A stretch of 64,000 nucleotides of DNA from Chitinophagales bacterium (GCA_021323755.1 JAJPKJ010000065.1:186001-250000); one strand, 5' to 3'; positions 45,170 to 55,694 are shown, numbered from the stretch's first letter. A program made the numbers and translations. Notes: generated by a model not told the origin, from the letters alone.

Positions 45170-46087
45170 TTACGGCTGAATTAATTTCATTGCATTCCTC
45201 ACTATTTTTATTTCGAATTTTTTATCTGTTTCTTTTGGCTCGCCATCAATATGGAGCATGGCATTATCCGGATTATTAATCTTCAGCGCAGCCGTTTGAA
45301 AATAGATCACATTTCTTTTTTGCAGGTGTTCGCTCATATTTTCAATACCATTACCCCCTGTTACCTGCAGCAGCACAGAAAAGGGGAGCATGAATTTATT
45401 CATTTTTTTAACGATCACAATATCGAGCAAACCATCATCCAGCCTGGCTTTTGGAGCAATTGTAAAATTATTACCGAACTGATTGCTGTTGGCAATACTT
45501 ATAAAAAAAGCATTTACAGAAAACGATCTTTTATCGTGTTCTATATGGAATGAATATGGTTTTGCTTTAAAAAAATTGATCAGCGAAACTTTGATATAGG
45601 TTTGCAGTCCTCTTCTTTTTTGTTTAGCGAATTCATGAGCAACCAAAGCATCAAAGCCGATTCCGCAAAGCATACAGGAAAATCTGTCATTGATATAAAA
45701 ACCATCAATAAATGATCCGTTCCCATTAAAAATGACTTCAAGCGCTTTTGAGGGTTGCGTTGGGATTTTTGCCGCGAGTGCCAACCCATTACCGGAACCC
45801 GATGGAATAATGCCGATATTCACTTTTGTTTTTATCAGCGAAGCTGCAACACCGTTAACTGTTCCGTCGCCTCCACAAACAATAATATCGGTTATTTTTT
45901 CTGTCCGGATCTTTTCTTTTAAAAATTCATAGTCGCCTTCTGGGTTTGTATAAACGATATCATAGTCCATCTTCTTTTCTTTGTTTTTCCTGATGATCAA
46001 TTCGAGCAGGGAGGATTTTTTTTTGATGCCCGAAACAGGATTGATAAGATAGATTATTCTTCTGGAGGAAATTTGAAAATTAGTCAA
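45170..46087 (-). CDS. Diacylglycerol/lipid kinase (DgkB/YegS family)
   Basis: A 305-residue soluble kinase. IVCGGDGTVNGVA (nucleotide-binding GGDGT) and GIIPSGSGNGLA are the family landmarks, followed by the C-terminal beta-sandwich with LDDGLLDIVIVKKM and LHIDGEPKE. It phosphorylates diacylglycerol or another lipid, which would suit recycling of lipid released by the neighbouring patatin gene (inference). The start ATG at 46087 is 29 bases from the fabH stop on the same strand. Confidence 0.9.
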   Translation of the reverse strand: MTNFQISSRRIIYLINPVSGIKKKSSLLELIIRKNKEKKMDYDIVYTNPEGDYEFLKEKIRTEKITDIIVCGGDGTVNGVAASLIKTKVNIGIIPSGSGNGLALAAKIPTQPSKALEVIFNGNGSFIDGFYINDRFSCMLCGIGFDALVAHEFAKQKRRGLQTYIKVSLINFFKAKPYSFHIEHDKRSFSVNAFFISIANSNQFGNNFTIAPKARLDDGLLDIVIVKKMNKFMLPFSVLLQVTGGNGIENMSEHLQKRNVIYFQTAALKINNPDNAMLHIDGEPKETDKKFEIKIVRNAMKLIQP

Positions 46088-46115
46088 TTTGAAATTTTGA
46101 AGATGAGCTGAAAAC

Positions 46116-47165
46116 TTACCATTTCAACAATGCACTCGCCCAGGTAAAACCGCTTCCAAAGGCAGCAAGACAAATCAGGTCTCCCTCTTTTACTTTTCGG
46201 TCTTTCCATGCTTCGTATAATGCAATTGGAACAGAGGCTGCCGTTGTGTTTCCGTATTTTTGGATATTATTATATACCTGGTCTTCCCGCAAATGCATTT
46301 GCTGCTGCACAAATTGGGAAATACGCAAATTTGCCTGGTGCGGAATCAATAACCTGATATCGGAAGCTTTTAAATGGTTTGCGTTCAACGCTTCGTTGAT
46401 CACTTCCGGAAATTTTATCACTGCTTTTTTAAAAACGGCCTGACCATCCATATACGGATAAATGTCTTCTTCTTTAATCAGATCAGGAGTAATAAAAAGG
46501 CCGCCATACAACTGGGACGGGGTGGCTGGTTTTTTTTCTTTCCAAAATCTTCCCGCATGAAATCCCGGATTGGGCATACTCAGTAGTTCAGCGGAATCGC
46601 CGTCGCTGTGCAGGTGCGTGCTTAAGATCCCCTGGTCATCTTTTGTCGTGGGTTGCAGAACAACAGCGCCTGCGCCATCACCGAAGATCACGCTTACATT
46701 TCTTCCGCGGGTGGTGAAATCAAGACCATAGGAATGCGTTTCGGCAGCAACGAGCAAAATATTCTTGTACATGCCTGTCTTAATGAATTGATCGGCCACG
46801 CTCAGCGCGTAGATAAAACCGCTGCATTGATTCCGAATATCCAATGCGCCGATCTCTTTCATCCCCATCATGCGTTGCAACAAAACGCCACATCCGGGAA
46901 AATAATAATCGGGGCTTAATGTTGCGAAAATAATAAAATCGATATCTGCTGTTTTCACCCCTGCGTTCTCCATGGCGATCTTGGCCGCTTCAACGCCCAT
47001 CGTGGTGGTGGTGTCTTCGAATCGTTTTGCATATCGGCGTTCGCGAATGCCGGTTCTTTCCTGGATCCATGCATCACTGGTGTCCATGATCTTTGTCAGA
47101 TCATCATTGGTGACAACATTTTCTGGAACATACATTCCAATACCCGCAATTTTTGTACGATTCAT
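46116..47165 (-). CDS. fabH: 3-oxoacyl-ACP synthase III (KAS III)
   Basis: A 349-residue thiolase-fold enzyme condensing acyl-CoA with malonyl-ACP to start fatty acid synthesis. The catalytic Cys114 is in ALDIRNQCSGFIYA, His in LLIPHQANLRI and Asn in YGNTTAASVP. ATG 47165 is chosen; a TTG two codons upstream also fits the open frame. It is 28 bases from the lipid-kinase gene on the same strand and not in a fab cluster, so it may be a second KAS III or a specialised one. Confidence 0.93.
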   Translation of the reverse strand: MNRTKIAGIGMYVPENVVTNDDLTKIMDTSDAWIQERTGIRERRYAKRFEDTTTTMGVEAAKIAMENAGVKTADIDFIIFATLSPDYYFPGCGVLLQRMMGMKEIGALDIRNQCSGFIYALSVADQFIKTGMYKNILLVAAETHSYGLDFTTRGRNVSVIFGDGAGAVVLQPTTKDDQGILSTHLHSDGDSAELLSMPNPGFHAGRFWKEKKPATPSQLYGGLFITPDLIKEEDIYPYMDGQAVFKKAVIKFPEVINEALNANHLKASDIRLLIPHQANLRISQFVQQQMHLREDQVYNNIQKYGNTTAASVPIALYEAWKDRKVKEGDLICLAAFGSGFTWASALLKW

Positions 47166-47236
47166 AAACAAGCATTATCAATTGGAAAATTACGAAGAAA
47201 GAAGATAAGGGACAGAACTGGGCCTTTAAAAGTTGA

Positions 47237-48247
47237 TCAATGTTCGGCAACCGAAACAGGTTCTAAATGCAACACCTCCTTAAAAAAAATTTCAATTTGT
47301 TTTTGCACCTCATCGAATGCGTGTGAACGAATATATGAACCGATGACGTGGGTCCCCGCACCTGGAATCGCCTCCTTCCTTTTTAAACTATCCGCAGTTC
47401 CCAACTGGTCGTACATGGTAAGCATGGCAGAAACTTTCACCACACTATCCTGATGGATCTCGTCTTTATAAAAATATAAAAGCTGGACAGGCTGCCTTAC
47501 TTTTTCAAAAGTTTTTTTATTCATGGTCGTTTCCAGCAATTCTTCCAAAGCAACAGCAGCTTCGAGGCGATAATGTGCATACCAATATTGCTTGTACAGC
47601 AGTCCCGAGTCTTTCGAATCAACATAATCTGATTTCAGCACCATCCGTGCAATTTGCAATCCCCAATGATTATTAAGCAACCATGCATTGGGGTCATTAA
47701 TGGCAATATTTGGCGACATTAATACGATCGCGGCAACATCATTCGGATAATCGGCTGCGAGTTTCAGTGCAAGGGTCCCTCCGGTGGATGTCGTCATCAA
47801 GATTATTTTCTTCCCTATTTGTTTTCCGATAGCCAGCGCCTGTTTCGCTGTTTCCCAATATTCGTCTGCGGTAAGATTGATCATCGCATCCACTGTATCA
47901 ATTCCGTGTTCAGCCAGTCTTGACAAAAACAAATTGCATCCAAATTCTTTCGCAATATTTCTGTGGACCGGATCGCCTTCTTCCTGCGAAGCGCTAAATC
48001 CGTGCAGATAGACAATGGCATAATCTGTTTTTTGTTTAAGAGAATCATTTGCCCAGATTATCCTTGCTTCATTATTTTGCTTTAATTTATGCTGGGCCTC
48101 ATTTGTTTTAATAAAATTTTCCAGATCACTGGCAGATGCAGGAACTGCCGGCATTTCCTGCAAATACTTTGGCGTTGATGGCGCAGGCCCCAAAAAATAC
48201 GTTATTACCAGAATGATAATTATTGCAATCAACCATTTTTTGAACAT
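47237..48247 (-). CDS. Membrane-anchored alpha/beta hydrolase
   Basis: A 336-residue protein with an N-terminal anchor (WLIAIIIILVITYFLG) and an alpha/beta hydrolase domain facing the periplasm. The oxyanion region is YLHGFSASQEEGDP, and the nucleophile is the Ser in MTTSTGGTLAL, where the elbow is T-S-T-G-G instead of the common GxSxG. The catalytic His is in PGAGTHVIGS. The ester substrate is unknown. It lies 71 bases from fabH on the same strand. Confidence 0.82.
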   Translation of the reverse strand: MFKKWLIAIIIILVITYFLGPAPSTPKYLQEMPAVPASASDLENFIKTNEAQHKLKQNNEARIIWANDSLKQKTDYAIVYLHGFSASQEEGDPVHRNIAKEFGCNLFLSRLAEHGIDTVDAMINLTADEYWETAKQALAIGKQIGKKIILMTTSTGGTLALKLAADYPNDVAAIVLMSPNIAINDPNAWLLNNHWGLQIARMVLKSDYVDSKDSGLLYKQYWYAHYRLEAAVALEELLETTMNKKTFEKVRQPVQLLYFYKDEIHQDSVVKVSAMLTMYDQLGTADSLKRKEAIPGAGTHVIGSYIRSHAFDEVQKQIEIFFKEVLHLEPVSVAEH

Positions 48248-48348
48248 GATGTAGATTTGTGTGGTTGAATTTATAAAACATTAGTGAATCGGCAATCTTG
48301 AATTGTGCAGGTAAATATTTTTTTGGATATTGACTCCTCCTCATTGAG

Positions 48349-48570
48349 ATGAACAGCGAAACGGGAAAATATATCATTGCCATTGGTGCGGGCGTAATGC
48401 TCATCGGTATCCTCATTTATTTTTTTCACGATAAACTGCATTGGATCGGCCGCTTGCCGGGGGATATAAGAATTGAAAAAGAAAATTTCCGGTTTTATTT
48501 TCCTCTCACCACCATGCTCTTGTTGAGTGTTTTGATCACGATAGTGGTCAGGATTATCCGAAGGTTTTGA
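48349..48570 (+). CDS. DUF2905-family membrane protein
   Basis: A 73-residue inner-membrane protein with two spans (about 8-26 and 52-70) separated by HDKLHWIGRLPGDIRIEKEN, the conserved LGRLPGDI-type loop of DUF2905. Function is unknown. It diverges from the alpha/beta hydrolase gene across 101 bases. Confidence 0.85.
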   Translation: MNSETGKYIIAIGAGVMLIGILIYFFHDKLHWIGRLPGDIRIEKENFRFYFPLTTMLLLSVLITIVVRIIRRF

Positions 48571-48757
48571 GCATATTAAAAACAAGTCAGCTGCCGCCTT
48601 TCTCGGAAATGACCCAGAATATATCGCAGGATATCCTCATGGCTGCCAGGCAACCATCAGTCGTTTATCAAAAAGATTCTATTCTTTATACTTTGGATGA
48701 TTGCGCAAACTTTCCGATATTTCGGAACTGATTTATTCTAAACAAAACTAATTGCAC

Positions 48758-49885
48758 ATGCCATCTTCAACTCCCGGTCAGCGTTTCCTTGCATTGGATG
48801 TTTTTCGTGGAATGACGATCTGTTTCATGATCATCGTTAACACGCCCGGTGGGCCAGTTGCCTATTCACCACTTAACCATGCGCACTGGAATGGATTTAC
48901 ACCTACAGATCTCGTGTTCCCCTCTTTTTTATTTGCGGTAGGGAACGCCATGAGTTTTGTAATGGCAAAATGGGCTTCCCTTTCACAGGGACAGGTTCTT
49001 GGAAAAATTTTCAAACGCACCCTGATCATTTTCTTGTGCGGTTATTTGTTGTATTGGTTTCCTTTTTTTGAATATGATAGCAGTCATCATCTTGTATTAT
49101 CACCCATTTCACATACAAGAATTTTGGGTGTGTTGCAACGAATCGCCCTGGCATATATGATCGCTTCCCTGTTGATCTATTATTTTAAACCACGAACAAC
49201 GATCATCATTTCAATAATCATTTTATTGCTTTACTGGCTGGTGATGTTTTGGTTTGGTGATTCTGCAGATCCCTTGAGTATGACGGGTAATGCCGGTTAT
49301 AAATTAGATAAGTGGCTGATGGGCGAAGATCACATGTATCATGGTGAAGGAATTGCCTTTGATCCGGAAGGATGGCTGAGCACCTTGCCTGCTGTTGGCA
49401 ATGTTGTTGCGGGTTTTGTCGTCGGGAAATTCTTGCAGAACAAAGGAAAGACGTTTGAGGGATTAGCAAAATTATTGCTCGCGGGATTTGCGTTGTTGGT
49501 GATCGCCTATTTCTGGGATCTCAGCTTTCCGATCAATAAAAAATTATGGACAAGCTCATTTGTTGTTTATACTGTTGGTTTGGATTGTGTGATCATCTCT
49601 GCCATCATTTACCTGGTTGATTTTCTCGGCAAAACAAGGTGGACCGGCTTCTTCACGGTGGTGGGAAAAAATCCTTTGTTCATTTATTTGCTTTCAGAAC
49701 TGGGGGCGGAAGTAATGGAACTCATTCCTGCCGGCAATACCTCTTTGCACAGTTGGGTGTACCAAAACATCTTTATTCATTTCGGTGCATACTTTGGCTC
49801 ATTACTGGGCGCAGTAACCTTCATGTTGTTCTGCTGGCTCATCGGATATATCCTGGATAAAAGAAAGATCTACGTAAGAGTGTGA
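48758..49885 (+). CDS. Multi-spanning acyltransferase-like protein (HGSNAT/DUF1624-type)
   Basis: A 375-residue inner-membrane protein with about ten spans. The N-terminus QRFLALDVFRGMTICFMIIVNTPG is the hallmark of the heparan-alpha-glucosaminide N-acetyltransferase-like family, in which the His after the first luminal loop (here in APLNHAHWNGF-like PLNHAHWNG) is the acetyl carrier. In bacteria such proteins probably acetylate exported sugars. ATG 48758 is chosen over a TTG two codons before it. The gene stands alone. Confidence 0.85.
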   Translation: MPSSTPGQRFLALDVFRGMTICFMIIVNTPGGPVAYSPLNHAHWNGFTPTDLVFPSFLFAVGNAMSFVMAKWASLSQGQVLGKIFKRTLIIFLCGYLLYWFPFFEYDSSHHLVLSPISHTRILGVLQRIALAYMIASLLIYYFKPRTTIIISIIILLLYWLVMFWFGDSADPLSMTGNAGYKLDKWLMGEDHMYHGEGIAFDPEGWLSTLPAVGNVVAGFVVGKFLQNKGKTFEGLAKLLLAGFALLVIAYFWDLSFPINKKLWTSSFVVYTVGLDCVIISAIIYLVDFLGKTRWTGFFTVVGKNPLFIYLLSELGAEVMELIPAGNTSLHSWVYQNIFIHFGAYFGSLLGAVTFMLFCWLIGYILDKRKIYVRV

Positions 49886-50001
49886 TCAGCGTGAATACGG
49901 CGGTTCCGATGCATCTCAGGCGGGGCAATAATGCCCGATCTGCGCTAAAAAGCGGGTAACAATAATATTTTATTAAATCGCGTTTTAACTTTCAATTCTC
50001 C

Positions 50002-50031
50002 TTGCTCTTCGGTGGTTTTTTCGTAATTTCG
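50002..50031 (+). promoter_or_regulatory. Bacteroidota-type promoter for typA
   Basis: TTG at 50002-50004 and TAATTTCG at 50024-50031 are 19 bases apart, a good fit to the -33/-7 pattern with C in place of T near the end of the -7 box. Transcription would begin near 50037, about 80 bases before the coding start. Confidence 0.55.
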
Positions 50032-50118
50032 CGCCTGAATTTTTAAGGTTAATAGTCAATGATTGTCTTGCACTTGTGATTCAGCGTATTAACTACTAAA
50101 ATGATCAATAATTCAATT

Positions 50119-51927
50119 ATGGAAATTCGCAATATAGCTATCATCGCTCACGTTGACCACGGTAAGACAACTTTGGTGGACAAAATATTACATGCTACCA
50201 AAGTGTTTCGCGATAATCAGGAAACCGGTGAGCTGATCATGGATATCAATGATCTTGAAAAAGAAAGAGGCATAACCATATTCAGCAAGAACGCAGCAGT
50301 TGAATATAAAGGCGTTAAAATAAATGTTATCGATACTCCTGGTCACTCCGACTTCGGGGGAGAGGTAGAACGCGTTTTAAAAATGGCTGATGGTGTTTTG
50401 CTCTTGGTAGATGCTTTTGAGGGGCCGATGCCCCAAACTCGCTTTGTGTTGCAAAAAGCATTGCATTTAAATCTTAAACCCATCGTTGTTATCAATAAGG
50501 TTGATAAACCAAATTGTCGTCCCGACGAAGTGCATGATGCGGTCTTTGAATTATTTTTCAATCTTGATGCCACTGAAGAACAATTGAATTTTCCGACTTT
50601 TTATGGTTCGGGGAAACAAGGATGGTTCAACAGTAAGAATGAACAATGTGCAGACATCACTCCGTTATTAGATGGGATTCTGCAATACGTTCCCGCTCCA
50701 AAAGTTGCTGAAGGTCCGACGCAAATGCAGATTACCTCTTTGGACTACTCTTCTTTTTTAGGAAGAATTGCCGTTGGGAAAGTGGCAAGAGGTTCAGTAA
50801 AAGAAAATCAGTCAATAGCATTGATGCAGGTTGATGGCGTAAAGAAATTAAGAATAAAAGAGCTCTATACTTTTATGGGGATGGGCAAAAAAAGAGTAGA
50901 AGAAGTTCTTGCCGGTGATATCTGTGCCGTAGTCGGTTTGGAAGATTTCAACATCGGCGATACGATCTCTGATGCAGAAACACAGGAAGCATTACCGGTC
51001 ATTAGTGTTGATGAACCAACGATGAGCATGTTGTTCAGCATTAATAATTCACCCTTTTTTGGTCGCGATGGAAAATTTGTTACCTCACGCCAGTTGAGAG
51101 ACAGATTGATGAAAGAAACGGAAAAAAATCTTGCATTAAGAGTTGAGGATACGGACAGCGCAGACAGCTTTTTGGTTTATGGTCGCGGTATCTTACATCT
51201 GGGCATTTTGATAGAAACCATGCGTCGCGAAGGTTTTGAATTGACTGTCGGGCAGCCTACCGTATTGGTAAAGGAAATAGACGGCAAGAAAAATGAGCCT
51301 TATGAAGTGCTGGTTGTAGATGTCCCTGCCGAATTCAGTGGTAAGGTGATTGACATGGTCACACAGCGTAAAGGAGAAATGCACGTAATGGAAAGCAAAG
51401 GAGAAATGCAGCATCTTGAATTTGACATTCCTTCACGTGGCCTGATCGGTCTGCGTTCTTCCATGTTAACGAACACTGCCGGCGAAGCTGTGATGGCTCA
51501 CCGCTTTTCAGAATACAAACCATGGAAAGGACCAATTCCGGGCAGAAGTAATGGAGTGTTGCTTTCTAAAAATCAGGAACGTACAACTGGTTATTCCATA
51601 GATAAATTACAGGATCGCGGAAGATTTTTTGTCGATCCGGGTGAAGAAGTTTATACCGGACAGATCATTGCCGAACACATTAAGCCAGGCGATCTGATCG
51701 TTAATGCAACTGAGCCCAAAAAATTGACCAACCATCGCGCCAGCGGCAGTGACGATGCTTCGCGCATTGCTCCAAAGACATTAATGACCCTGGAAGAATG
51801 TATGGAATATATTCAGCAAGATGAATGCATTGAAGTAACTCCGAAAAATATTCGCATGCGCAAGGTTGTCTTAAATGAAGACGACAGAAAACGCATGCAG
51901 AAAAAAATGACGGCTGAAGAAGTATAG
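50119..51927 (+). CDS. typA: Translational GTPase TypA/BipA
   Basis: A 602-residue ribosome-binding GTPase of the EF-G-like family, needed for growth under stress. The GTPase motifs are [30 protein letters not shown] and [10 protein letters not shown]. The C-terminal TypA-specific part has [13 protein letters not shown] and [12 protein letters not shown] 50119 places the first GTPase strand where the family has it; ATG 50101 would add six residues. A terminator follows 29 bases after the stop. Confidence 0.95.
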   Translation: MEIRNIAIIAHVDHGKTTLVDKILHATKVFRDNQETGELIMDINDLEKERGITIFSKNAAVEYKGVKINVIDTPGHSDFGGEVERVLKMADGVLLLVDAFEGPMPQTRFVLQKALHLNLKPIVVINKVDKPNCRPDEVHDAVFELFFNLDATEEQLNFPTFYGSGKQGWFNSKNEQCADITPLLDGILQYVPAPKVAEGPTQMQITSLDYSSFLGRIAVGKVARGSVKENQSIALMQVDGVKKLRIKELYTFMGMGKKRVEEVLAGDICAVVGLEDFNIGDTISDAETQEALPVISVDEPTMSMLFSINNSPFFGRDGKFVTSRQLRDRLMKETEKNLALRVEDTDSADSFLVYGRGILHLGILIETMRREGFELTVGQPTVLVKEIDGKKNEPYEVLVVDVPAEFSGKVIDMVTQRKGEMHVMESKGEMQHLEFDIPSRGLIGLRSSMLTNTAGEAVMAHRFSEYKPWKGPIPGRSNGVLLSKNQERTTGYSIDKLQDRGRFFVDPGEEVYTGQIIAEHIKPGDLIVNATEPKKLTNHRASGSDDASRIAPKTLMTLEECMEYIQQDECIEVTPKNIRMRKVVLNEDDRKRMQKKMTAEEV

Positions 51928-51955
51928 GAAAAGTTTTACCGTTTGATCAAGGCAA

Positions 51956-51998
51956 AATCCCGAAAATGATAAAAGCTCGTTTTCGGGATTACTTTTTT
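51956..51998 (+). terminator. Intrinsic terminator after typA
   Basis: AATCCCGAAAA (51956-51966) pairs with TTTTCGGGATT (51980-51990) over a 13-base loop, followed by ACTTTTTT. Confidence 0.85.
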
Positions 51999-52045
51999 GC
52001 ATAAACAAAAAAGAACAAATAGCTTTGCCTTTGAAATCATTCTGA

Positions 52046-52267
52046 ATGAAAAAGTGCGCACTGATATTACTGATCACTTATCATTTCTCGCTTATCGCAT
52101 ACCCCGCTCATGCACAGTGTTCCATCTGCACGCGCACTGCACAGCAACTTGGAGAAAAACCCGCTAAAGCGTTGAACGCAGGAATCATCTATCTGGCATT
52201 TATGCCCATGATGATCGCCGGGTATATCGGTTATCGCTGGTGGAAAAGCAACAAAAGTTTTGAATAA
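52046..52267 (+). CDS. Small exported membrane protein with CSIC motif
   Basis: A 73-residue protein. The signal peptide (ALILLITYHFSLIAYPAHAQ) is followed by CSICTRTAQQLGEKPAKALNAG and one membrane span (IIYLAFMPMMIAGYIGYRWW). The CxxC-type pair after the cleavage site and the short cytoplasmic tail recur in small proteins of this phylum; function is unknown. It lies alone after the typA terminator. Confidence 0.65.
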   Translation: MKKCALILLITYHFSLIAYPAHAQCSICTRTAQQLGEKPAKALNAGIIYLAFMPMMIAGYIGYRWWKSNKSFE

Positions 52268-52453
52268 TATTGAAATTCATCCGCTATCGATCCTGCTTCC
52301 AAAAGATCAGCCATCTAATGAAATTTAATGTCTCTGCCGGCTGAATATGGTATCCGCATTGAGTTTTTAAATAGAATTGATAAAGATTGGATGAAGAAAG
52401 CCGGTTGAGAAAAACGCAGGTTGACCGATTATTCCCCTTACAAAAAAAAGAAG

Positions 52454-52526
52454 AGCCAACTATCAGATTCGAACTGACGACCCTTTCATTACGAATGAAA
52501 TGCTCTACCAGCTGAGCTAAGTTGGC
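52454..52526 (-). tRNA. tRNA-Thr (anticodon CGT)
   Basis: The minus strand folds with acceptor GCCAACT/AGTTGGC, D stem GCTC/GAGC, anticodon arm TTTCA-TTCGTAA-TGAAA (anticodon CGT) and T arm GTCAG-TTCGAAT-CTGAT (one G-U). The discriminator is T and CCA is not encoded. A run of T follows the 3' end on the minus strand. Length is 73 nt. Confidence 0.94.
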
Positions 52527-52596
52527 TATTGCTATAACAAAAATAAAAAATTCATTTACTCTTTCGTAAATTGGCTTCTTCTTCAAACGCAGAATT

Positions 52597-54828
52597 ATGA
52601 AAATATTGTTTGCCACTTTTTTTCTTATTATCTCCTTATCTCTTTTTTCTCAGGATATAAGCATCAATAATGGATGGAAATTCAAGACGGGCGACTCTGC
52701 GGTTTTTGCGTCCTCCAATTTCAATGATAACGATTGGGCGCCAATTAAGATTGGACAGTCCTGGGAGAGTCAGGGATATGAAAACTATGATGGATTTTCC
52801 TGGTATCGCTTGCATGTTATTATTCCGTCATCAATCAAAGACAAAGCTTTTTTAAAAGAAAGAATAAGATTCGATCTTGGAAAAATTGATGATGGGGATG
52901 AGTTTTATCTCAATGGAAATTTGATCGGCAGAAATGGAGGAAGACCAGGTAGTATCAAATCGGGGCAATATGATGCGCAACGCGCTTATACATTACTGCT
53001 CAATGATACCCGCATTTTGTGGGATAAGGAAAATGTGATAGCCGTGCGGGTCTGGGATGGCGGCGGAGATGGGGGCATGTATGATGGCAAGTATGGAATC
53101 AGCATCATGGATGTAACCGATTATGTGAACATCAATACCAGCGATAATAATTTTGAATTTGGAGAAAATAAAAAAATGGCTAAAAAAATTCTCTTGCAAT
53201 CAACCAGTGATAAATATGATTTCAATGGAAAGCTCCGCATTACAATTACTGACCCCGTCTCCGATTCGGTCATTTTCAAACAAACCATCGGGACAGACTT
53301 TGCCAAAGACAGACCTTTTGAATATACTTACAAAGCAACCTTACCTGATAACAGATCTTATGTCGCCACTTACTCCTTTACAGAAAACAGAAGTGGAAAG
53401 GAAATCGCGGTATCAGAAAGCATTCCCTTTGTATTGACGCCAAAAACGGCAGCGACGGTAAAAATAAATGGCCCCAATATTTTTGGTGTAAGGCCAAATG
53501 CTCCTTTACAGTATGCGATCCCGGCAACCGGCGCCAGGCCATTGGTGTATGATGTCATCAATCTACCAAACGGATTAAAGATCGATAAGCAAACAGGGAT
53601 CATTACCGGCTCCTTAACATCAAAAGGAGATTATAAAGTAAGGTTGGTGGTGAAAAATAAATTGGGTTCTGCGACAAAAAGTTTCACCATTGCCTGTGGC
53701 AATACAATCGGGTTGACACCTGCTCTGGGCTGGAATAGCTGGAACTGCTGGGGTCTGAGCGTGAGCGACGAAAAGGTAAAAGCATCTGCCAAACAGATGT
53801 TTGAAAAATTGGCTGGTCACGGATGGACCTACATAAATATCGACGATGGATGGGAAGATGCTAATCGCGCAGCAAGCGGAGAAATTGTTGCGAACAAAAA
53901 ATTCCCGGACATGAAATCATTAAGCAATTATGTTCATGGATTGGGTTTGAAGTTGGGAATCTATTCTTCGCCCGGGCCACGCACTTGCGGCGGTTATCTG
54001 GGAAGTTACCAGCATGAAGAACAGGATGCAAAGACCTACGGCGATTGGGGAATTGATTATGTAAAATACGATTGGTGTTCTTACGGAAATATCGCCCCGA
54101 AAAATCCGTCACTGGACGAGTACAAAAAGCCCTATACACTCATGCGCGAAGCATTAAATAAAGTGAACCGCGATATCATGTTCAGTTTTTGTCAATATGG
54201 GATGGGTGATGTCTGGAAATGGGGGGCAGAAATCGGGGGCAACAGTTGGCGCACCACCGGCGATATCAATGATTCCTGGGGGAGCTTGTCCGGCATTGGA
54301 TTCAGCCAGGATAAACCCGCGCCTTACGCACAACCCGGGCATTTTAATGATCCCGACATGTTGGTGGTTGGTAAGGTGGGCTGGGGACCGAGTCTGCATA
54401 ATTCAAGATTAACACCTGATGAACAATACACTCATATTAGTTTGTGGTGTTTGTTGTCCTCGCCGTTATTGATTGGTTGTGATATGAGCCAGCTGGATGA
54501 TTTTACCCTGAATCTGTTGACCAATGATGAAGTACTGGCGATCGACCAGGATGGGCTGGGAAAATCGGCAAGAAAAATTTTTGAGAAAGATAATATCCAG
54601 GTTTGGGTAAAACCTTTGGAAGATGGAAATAAAGCGATTGGCATTTTCAATTTGAATGATAAAGCGCAGAAAACAACAATTAATTTCTCTGATTTGAAAT
54701 TATCATCGCAATTAAGATTGCGCGATCTCTGGCGGCAAAAGGATCTCGGTGTTTTTAAAAAATCTTTCTCAATAGCAATTCCTTCGCATGGAGTGGTGCT
54801 GTTAAAAACACATGCTGAAAAAATGTAA
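52597..54828 (+). CDS. GH27-type alpha-galactosidase with N-terminal sandwich and Ig-like domains
   Basis: A 743-residue exported enzyme (signal peptide to SLFSQ). Residues 20-180 form a jelly-roll, sugar-binding-type domain (SWYRLHVIIPSS, FDLGKIDDGDEFYLNG). A He_PIG-type Ig domain (about 310-365) follows, and the GH27 barrel begins at LGWNSWNCWG. The nucleophile is Asp492 in YVKYDWCSYG, and the acid/base lies in FNDPDML (585-587). The C-terminal antiparallel domain ends the protein. It removes terminal alpha-galactose, or alpha-N-acetylgalactosamine in related enzymes. It stands outside any Sus-type locus here. Confidence 0.9.
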   Translation: MKILFATFFLIISLSLFSQDISINNGWKFKTGDSAVFASSNFNDNDWAPIKIGQSWESQGYENYDGFSWYRLHVIIPSSIKDKAFLKERIRFDLGKIDDGDEFYLNGNLIGRNGGRPGSIKSGQYDAQRAYTLLLNDTRILWDKENVIAVRVWDGGGDGGMYDGKYGISIMDVTDYVNINTSDNNFEFGENKKMAKKILLQSTSDKYDFNGKLRITITDPVSDSVIFKQTIGTDFAKDRPFEYTYKATLPDNRSYVATYSFTENRSGKEIAVSESIPFVLTPKTAATVKINGPNIFGVRPNAPLQYAIPATGARPLVYDVINLPNGLKIDKQTGIITGSLTSKGDYKVRLVVKNKLGSATKSFTIACGNTIGLTPALGWNSWNCWGLSVSDEKVKASAKQMFEKLAGHGWTYINIDDGWEDANRAASGEIVANKKFPDMKSLSNYVHGLGLKLGIYSSPGPRTCGGYLGSYQHEEQDAKTYGDWGIDYVKYDWCSYGNIAPKNPSLDEYKKPYTLMREALNKVNRDIMFSFCQYGMGDVWKWGAEIGGNSWRTTGDINDSWGSLSGIGFSQDKPAPYAQPGHFNDPDMLVVGKVGWGPSLHNSRLTPDEQYTHISLWCLLSSPLLIGCDMSQLDDFTLNLLTNDEVLAIDQDGLGKSARKIFEKDNIQVWVKPLEDGNKAIGIFNLNDKAQKTTINFSDLKLSSQLRLRDLWRQKDLGVFKKSFSIAIPSHGVVLLKTHAEKM

Positions 54829-54850
54829 AAATTAAAATGGTAAAAGCAAG

Positions 54851-54884
54851 AAGAGGATAAGATGATTGTTTATCCTCTTTTTTT
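54851..54884 (+). terminator. Intrinsic terminator after the GH27 gene
   Basis: AAGAGGATAA (54851-54860) pairs with TTATCCTCTT (54870-54879), 9-base loop, followed by TTTTTATT. Confidence 0.85.
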
Positions 54885-54889
54885 ATTCA

Positions 54890-55465
54890 TTAATGTTTGT
54901 CTTCCTTATATTTTTTTTCTGCGTCTTTTGCCTTTTCAAAATCGAGCACAACACCATTAATGCAATAGCGCAATCCGGTTGGTGGTGGCCCATCTTTAAA
55001 CACATGTCCCAAATGCGATTTGCACCTTCCGCACATTACTTCGGTTCTTTTCATGCCATAGGAATTGTCGTCTTCATAAATAATGCTTGTTTTGCTGACC
55101 GGTTCGTAAAAACTCGGCCATCCGCAACCGCTTTCAAATTTGGTATCGCTTTTAAAAAGTGCATTACCACAGACTGCACAATAATAAGTGCCGATCTCTT
55201 TTGAATGTTCAAATTCACTTGATCCCGGTCTCTCCGTTCCTTTCAGCCTGGCAATATTATAAACATCCTTTGGCAATAGTTTCTTCCATTCATCATCACT
55301 TACATTTACCTGCGATGTATCTGTGTGGGAATACATCGGGCTCTTTGATTTTTTAACTGTATCCATATTATCTGTTTTCTGATTATCTGAATTTTGAGAA
55401 TACGTGCAGCATTGAAAAATAACTGCTAATAAAATTACCGCGAAAAACCTGCTTACATCGATCAT
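54890..55465 (-). CDS. msrB: Peptide-methionine (R)-S-oxide reductase MsrB, exported
   Basis: A 191-residue enzyme repairing oxidised methionine. An N-terminal hydrophobic segment (FFAVILLAVIFQCC) suggests export with lipid anchoring at one of the Cys residues, so it should act in the periplasm. The MsrB domain has zinc-binding pairs CAVCG and CGRC, GCGWPSF, HLGHVFKDGPPPTGLR and the catalytic Cys in LRYCINGVVLDF. A Ser/Asp-rich linker separates anchor and domain. It converges with the GH27 gene. Confidence 0.95.
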   Translation of the reverse strand: MIDVSRFFAVILLAVIFQCCTYSQNSDNQKTDNMDTVKKSKSPMYSHTDTSQVNVSDDEWKKLLPKDVYNIARLKGTERPGSSEFEHSKEIGTYYCAVCGNALFKSDTKFESGCGWPSFYEPVSKTSIIYEDDNSYGMKRTEVMCGRCKSHLGHVFKDGPPPTGLRYCINGVVLDFEKAKDAEKKYKEDKH

Positions 55466-55694
55466 TATTGGTTATTACATAACAAAAATACGCAGCAAGG
55501 GTTTGGCTGGTTTGTCCGCATAATGACAAATGCAGGACTTAACATAGCTATAAGCTTTAGGATGATGGTTGAAAATAGAATTTAACAGCTCAAACCCATT
55601 GTTCGTTTCGCTTTTTCTAAAAAAACAAGATGTTGTTTGCATATTCGGCATTTTTATATAGGTTTGTTAACTTACAGATAGTAACCAAACGCAA

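Noticed and set aside
52284-52616. 110-codon minus-strand frame running through tRNA-Thr
   Set aside because: It reads through the tRNA gene and overlaps the start of the alpha-galactosidase; a chance frame.
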